A stretch of 28,781 bases of DNA from Bacillota bacterium. GTDB lineage: Bacteria; Bacillota; Dethiobacteria; SKNC01. Positions 25,703 to 28,781 of the stretch are shown here, one piece after another. The stretch's first letter is position 1. Each line of letters opens with the position of its first letter. The stretch spans positions 1 through 28,781 of the forward strand of contig SKNC01000030.1 of the NCBI GenBank assembly GCA_007120745.1. Reading direction: 5' to 3'. The notes beneath the pieces were generated by a model, which worked only from the letters and a program-made list of their open reading frames with translations, did no database searches and was not told the origin of the DNA. The translations under genes and the position numbers were made by a program.

Positions 25703-25993
25703 ATGACTGTTTCCTCACAAGATATAAAGGAGGCCTCCTGGGATGCTCGGGTTGAGCTGAGTGTCCAGGAAGAGCAGTCCCTGCTTCAGGAAGCACAGCA
25801 GCTTTTCATAAAAGTAAAGTCATTTCTGGGGCCTGATCTTGAAGAGGTTTCACCAACATTTTTCCCAATCAAATCAAGTACAGTGCTGCGGGAGGATGAG
25901 GTTCAGCCCTCTCTGCCTGTAAACAAAGCATTGGCCAATGCGCCTGATGCAGACGATCACTGTCATCATGTACCCAGAATTATAGAAGAATAA
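25703..25993 (+). CDS. gatC: GatC-like subunit of an amidotransferase complex (divergent)
   Basis: A 96-residue homologue of GatC, the small subunit that links GatA and GatB. The C-terminal half is typical: VSPTFFPI, VLREDEVQPSLP, ALANAPDADD and VPRIIEE. The N-terminal helix reads ASWDARVELSVQEE where family members usually have AKLARLELSEEE, and the usual FFRVPR is replaced by HCHHVPR, creating a His-Cys-His-His cluster next to two aspartates. AAAGGGGTG lies seven bases before the ATG. gatA follows 21 bases downstream. The changes parallel those in gatA and suggest that the pair evolved together away from the normal complex. Confidence 0.85.
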   Translation: MTVSSQDIKEASWDARVELSVQEEQSLLQEAQQLFIKVKSFLGPDLEEVSPTFFPIKSSTVLREDEVQPSLPVNKALANAPDADDHCHHVPRIIEE

Positions 25994-26014
25994 TACTGTG
26001 AGGGAGGGTTGAGG

Positions 26015-27424
26015 TTGAAGAATTCAGATACATTAATCAGTAATCAGAATAAGTACGGAAAAGAACTGCCGGGGGTGGAGAAGCACCGGGCAGAACAGCT
26101 GAGCCTGGTTTCAGCGGCCAGGGAGAAATATAACGCCTTTATATCCCTGGATGTTCAAGAGCTGGAGAAACAGGCCGCAGATGTTCCGGAGAGCGCAGGG
26201 GAAGACAGGAATCCGCTGTCCGGTGTTACTGCGGTGTTGTCAGATAATATTTGTTCTGAAGATATGAAAACCACCTGCGGTTCGAGAATGTTAGAGAACT
26301 ACCTTTCTCCAGACAATGCTTATGTGGTGGATAAACTAAAGGATGCGGGAGTAAGCATTGTTGGAAAAGGCAATATGGATGAATTTGGCGTAGGGGATTC
26401 CAGGGGGGTATCCTTTTTTGGCCCATCTAAAAATCCCTGGGATATAGAACGTACTGCCGGGTCCGGTATCGCCGGTGCGGTAGCCCTGGGTGAAGCTGTG
26501 TTTGGACTGGGGTCAGATGCCCGGGGGGGACTGAGGCAGGCGGCTGCTTTTTCCGGTCTGGCAGGATTGAAGCCCGGCTACGGCAGAATTTCCCGCTGGG
26601 GGCTGATCGATTATGCTCCTTCCCTGGACCAGATTGGCATTATAGCCCGCAGCGCCGCGGATATTGCCCTGGTGTTAGAATGTATCGCCGGTGAAGATTC
26701 CCGGGATCCCTCTACCTTAAACAATCCGGCTCCCCGGTATACAGAAACTCTTAAGGAAGATGTGACCGGGTTAAAGCTTGGCCTGCTGAAAGGGTGGGGC
26801 CAGGTGGAGAGTCTCGAACCTGAGGTAGAGGTATTATTGGAAAAAGAGCTGGCCAGGCTGAAAGATTTGGGATGCATCCTTGTGGAAGTGGACCTTCCCC
26901 ATTTTTTCCAGGCGTCCTCTACAGCCACTATCATCGGGGCGGTAGAAGCCTTTTCCACCCTGTCAAACTTTGATGGGGTTCGATTCGGTTTCAGAATCCC
27001 TTCAAAGCATCTTCAGGAAATGTACATAAACAGCAGAACAGAGGGGTTTGGCTCATTTTTAAAACAGTATGTAACCTTTGGGGCTCTGGCCTCTTCGGAA
27101 AAATATTTTAACGAAATCTTTGTTTCTGCCCAAAAATTAAGAACAAAGATTAAAGAAGAACTGGAAGAATCTCTAAAAACTGTGGATATGATTGCCGCTC
27201 CTGCGGTTCCCTTTCGTGCTCCGTTATTGTCGGACCTGGACAGCCGGTACGGCCTGGACAGCAGTGCAAACATTTTTACTGCAGCAGCCAACCTGGCAGG
27301 AAACCCTGCTTTAACAATCCCTGTTACATCTGATGATGATTTGCCCGCAGGGCTCCAGTTAATTGGAAGGTTTTTTGATGAAGGAAAGCTGTTGAGTGTA
27401 TTACATGCTCTGGAAAATAAATGA
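26015..27424 (+). CDS. gatA: GatA-like amidase-signature protein lacking the catalytic triad
   Basis: A 469-residue full-length homologue of GatA, normally the glutaminase subunit of Glu/Asp-tRNA amidotransferase. Fold motifs remain: TTCGSRMLENY, GKGNMDEFGVGD, GPSKNPWD, GLKPGYGRISRWGL, SLDQIG, NFDGVRFG and NLAGNPALTIPV. All three catalytic positions are changed. The usual IKDN lysine is Ser76 (LSDN). The GGSSGGS loop with the cis-serine is replaced by AGSGIAG and is three residues shorter. The nucleophile in DTGGSIR is Gly172 (DARGGLR). The frame is intact and the changes are clean substitutions, so it is not an obvious pseudogene. AGGGAGGG gives good spacing to TTG 26015; TTG 26009 is too close. 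Glutaminase activity is not expected. The partner GatB is near-normal, so a structural or ammonia-independent role is possible (inference). Confidence 0.85.
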   Translation: MKNSDTLISNQNKYGKELPGVEKHRAEQLSLVSAAREKYNAFISLDVQELEKQAADVPESAGEDRNPLSGVTAVLSDNICSEDMKTTCGSRMLENYLSPDNAYVVDKLKDAGVSIVGKGNMDEFGVGDSRGVSFFGPSKNPWDIERTAGSGIAGAVALGEAVFGLGSDARGGLRQAAAFSGLAGLKPGYGRISRWGLIDYAPSLDQIGIIARSAADIALVLECIAGEDSRDPSTLNNPAPRYTETLKEDVTGLKLGLLKGWGQVESLEPEVEVLLEKELARLKDLGCILVEVDLPHFFQASSTATIIGAVEAFSTLSNFDGVRFGFRIPSKHLQEMYINSRTEGFGSFLKQYVTFGALASSEKYFNEIFVSAQKLRTKIKEELEESLKTVDMIAAPAVPFRAPLLSDLDSRYGLDSSANIFTAAANLAGNPALTIPVTSDDDLPAGLQLIGRFFDEGKLLSVLHALENK

Positions 27425-27628
27425 TGTATAAAGAGTGATAGATAAAAACTTACTGATAAATAAAATTGTAGTTTGTTATAGATTGATAGATGGTGATTGA
27501 TAAGTGATTTAATGTTATTCCCAAAATGAAAAAACAGGGCTAAAATCGACATGTAACGGCGCTGTTTTTAAAGGATGTTGAGTAGTAAAGGCAGTGACGC
27601 CTGATTATATGAGCAGAGGTGAAAAACA
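27425..27628 (+). other. AT-rich gap between gatA and gatB
   Basis: It contains GATTGATAGATGGTGATTGATA-type short imperfect repeats near 27480-27510 and a terminator-like hairpin (27530-27569). gatCAB genes are normally nearly contiguous, so 204 bases with a terminator is unusual. Confidence 0.5.
27530..27569 (+). terminator. Terminator-like hairpin between gatA and gatB
   Basis: AAAAACAG (27530-27537) pairs with CTGTTTTT (27562-27569); a G-G mismatch and two more pairs extend the stem. The T-tract is inside the 3' arm, giving A-rich/U-rich symmetry. Confidence 0.55.
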
Positions 27629-28781
27629 TTGAAGTTTGAACCTGTTATTGGATTAGAAATCCATGTGGAGCTGATAACAAAAACCAAAATTTTTTGCGGA
27701 TGCAGTACTACTTTTGGTGAGGAACCCAACACTCAAACATGTCCGGTTTGCCTGGGCCTTCCCGGGTCCCGTCCCCTGTTGAACGAAAAAGCGGTGGAAT
27801 TTGCCGTTAAGGCGGCGCTGGCCTTAAACTGTGACATTGTGGAAGAGACCACCTTTGACCGGAAAAATTACTTTTATGCAGACCTTCCCAAGGGATATCA
27901 AATCTCACAATATTTTTTCCCCATGGGAACCAACGGGTATGTGGATATTAATGTTGAGGGAGAAAATAGGAGAATAGGCATTCACCAGCTGCACCTGGAG
28001 GAGGATACCGGAAAGCTCCTTCATACCGGCAATATTCTGGATTCTCCCTACAGCCGGGTGGATTTTAACCGGGCCGGTGTTCCTTTGATTGAGATTGTTA
28101 CGGAACCGGATATCCGCAGTGCGGAGGAAGCCCGGATTTTTCTTCAGAAACTAAGAACAACGCTGCTTTATACAGAAGTTTCCGACTGCAAAATGGAGGA
28201 GGGTTCTATGCGGTGTGATGCCAATGTAAGCATAAGGCCGGCGGGGAGCGATGTCTTTAACAACAAAACGGAGCTAAAAAACATGAACTCTTTCCGGGCG
28301 GTCCAAAGGGGAATTGAGTATGAAATTAAACGACAGAGTAAAGCGGTGAGTTCCGGCAGTGAAGTGGTTCCTGAAACCCGGCACTGGAATGAGAGCAAAG
28401 GAACTACCACGGCCATGCGCAGCAAATTTAAGGCCTCCAATTATCGCTGCTTTCCGGACCCCAATGTTCTCCCTTTGGAAAACAGCCTTGACTGGATAGA
28501 CAAAATCAAAAACAACCTGCCGGAGCTGCCGGATGAAAAAATACAAAGGTTTGTTAAGGAATATAACCTTCCACTGTATGATGCGGAAGTGCTGACCGCC
28601 AGCAGAGAACTGGCAGAGTTTTATGACCAGGCAGTTGCCCTGTATCCCAATCCCAAGTTTGTGAGCAACTGGGTGATGGGGGAGCTGATCGGCCTGTTAA
28701 ATGCCAGGAAAGAAGACATCTCCTGCTGCCTCATTACCCCGGCCAACCTGGCGAAACTGTTTCAGCTGATTGACAACCAGA
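27629..28781 (+). CDS. gatB: GatB subunit of Asp/Glu-tRNA amidotransferase (partial, 3' end outside)
   Basis: The first 384 residues of GatB, the subunit that activates Glu-tRNA-Gln or Asp-tRNA-Asn with ATP and transfers ammonia to it. Conserved features: VIGLEIHVEL, zinc-type cysteines CGCS and CPVC, DRKNYFYADLPKGYQISQY, IHQLHLEEDTGKLLH (metal-binding Glu and Asp), NRAGVPLIEIVTEPD, SDCKMEEGSMRCDANVS and ELKNMNSFRAVQRG. The usual DYRYFPEPD reads NYRCFPDPN. Overall it looks functional, unlike the gatA upstream. TTG 27629 follows GAGGTG by eight bases. The window ends inside the C-terminal YqeY-like region. It is separated from gatA by 204 bases and a terminator-like hairpin, so it may be transcribed on its own. 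Confidence 0.93.
   Translation, partial: MKFEPVIGLEIHVELITKTKIFCGCSTTFGEEPNTQTCPVCLGLPGSRPLLNEKAVEFAVKAALALNCDIVEETTFDRKNYFYADLPKGYQISQYFFPMGTNGYVDINVEGENRRIGIHQLHLEEDTGKLLHTGNILDSPYSRVDFNRAGVPLIEIVTEPDIRSAEEARIFLQKLRTTLLYTEVSDCKMEEGSMRCDANVSIRPAGSDVFNNKTELKNMNSFRAVQRGIEYEIKRQSKAVSSGSEVVPETRHWNESKGTTTAMRSKFKASNYRCFPDPNVLPLENSLDWIDKIKNNLPELPDEKIQRFVKEYNLPLYDAEVLTASRELAEFYDQAVALYPNPKFVSNWVMGELIGLLNARKEDISCCLITPANLAKLFQLIDNQ

Noticed and set aside
27013..27552. 179-residue minus-strand reading frame opposite gatA
   Set aside because: It is a shadow of gatA in another frame, with no ribosome site or recognised domain.
1..28781. CRISPR array, complete insertion sequence, rRNA or tRNA genes
   Set aside because: No regularly spaced repeats, no transposase, and no cloverleaf or rRNA sequence were seen on either strand.

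Overview
The window is a bacterial chromosome segment of moderate GC, dense and almost wholly plus-strand, with strong AGGAGG-type ribosome sites, frequent TTG/GTG starts, a T-box leader and intrinsic terminators. Together with a selenocysteine-containing formate dehydrogenase, DUF362 and Fe-S proteins and a GatCAB locus, this points to a strictly anaerobic Firmicute (Clostridia-like, possibly acetogenic or syntrophic). Species cannot be assigned from the sequence alone.

Layout. 1-435: tail of a membrane protein. 646-5715: an M16 peptidase-like pair (YfmF-like without a zinc site, YfmH-like with one), cysteine synthase and a short-type prolyl-tRNA synthetase. 5748-6623: a cation diffusion facilitator on the minus strand with its own promoter. 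7116-8237: a DUF362 protein with two [4Fe-4S] motifs. 8405-13405: NuoE-like, NuoF-like and FdhA subunits of an NAD(P)-linked formate dehydrogenase; fdhA reads through an in-frame UGA (Sec348) with a clear SECIS hairpin. 13804-14592: FdhD, which activates FdhA. 14773-17196: a CadC-type repressor and a Zn/Cd P-type ATPase. 17341-25645: an arginine-specified T-box leader and argC-argJ-argB-argD-carB. 25703 to the end: gatC, an unusual gatA and the first part of gatB.

Most notable observations. (1) The P-type ATPase has no ribosome site at the start of its longest uninterrupted reading frame. A well-placed ribosome site and TTG lie 60 bases upstream, and the frame between them crosses one UGA inside a U-G-C-S-S-C motif, followed by a hairpin that fits bacterial SECIS geometry. 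In a genome that demonstrably decodes Sec, this suggests a selenoprotein metal pump. (2) GatA has lost all three catalytic positions of the amidase-signature triad while its frame and fold motifs remain, and its GatC partner carries an unusual His-Cys-His-His cluster. This may be a repurposed GatCAB-like complex. (3) Three related REP-like hairpins lie in two intergenic gaps. Smaller observations concern a hairpin-spaced ribosome site, carB without carA beside it, and a structured stretch before fdhD.
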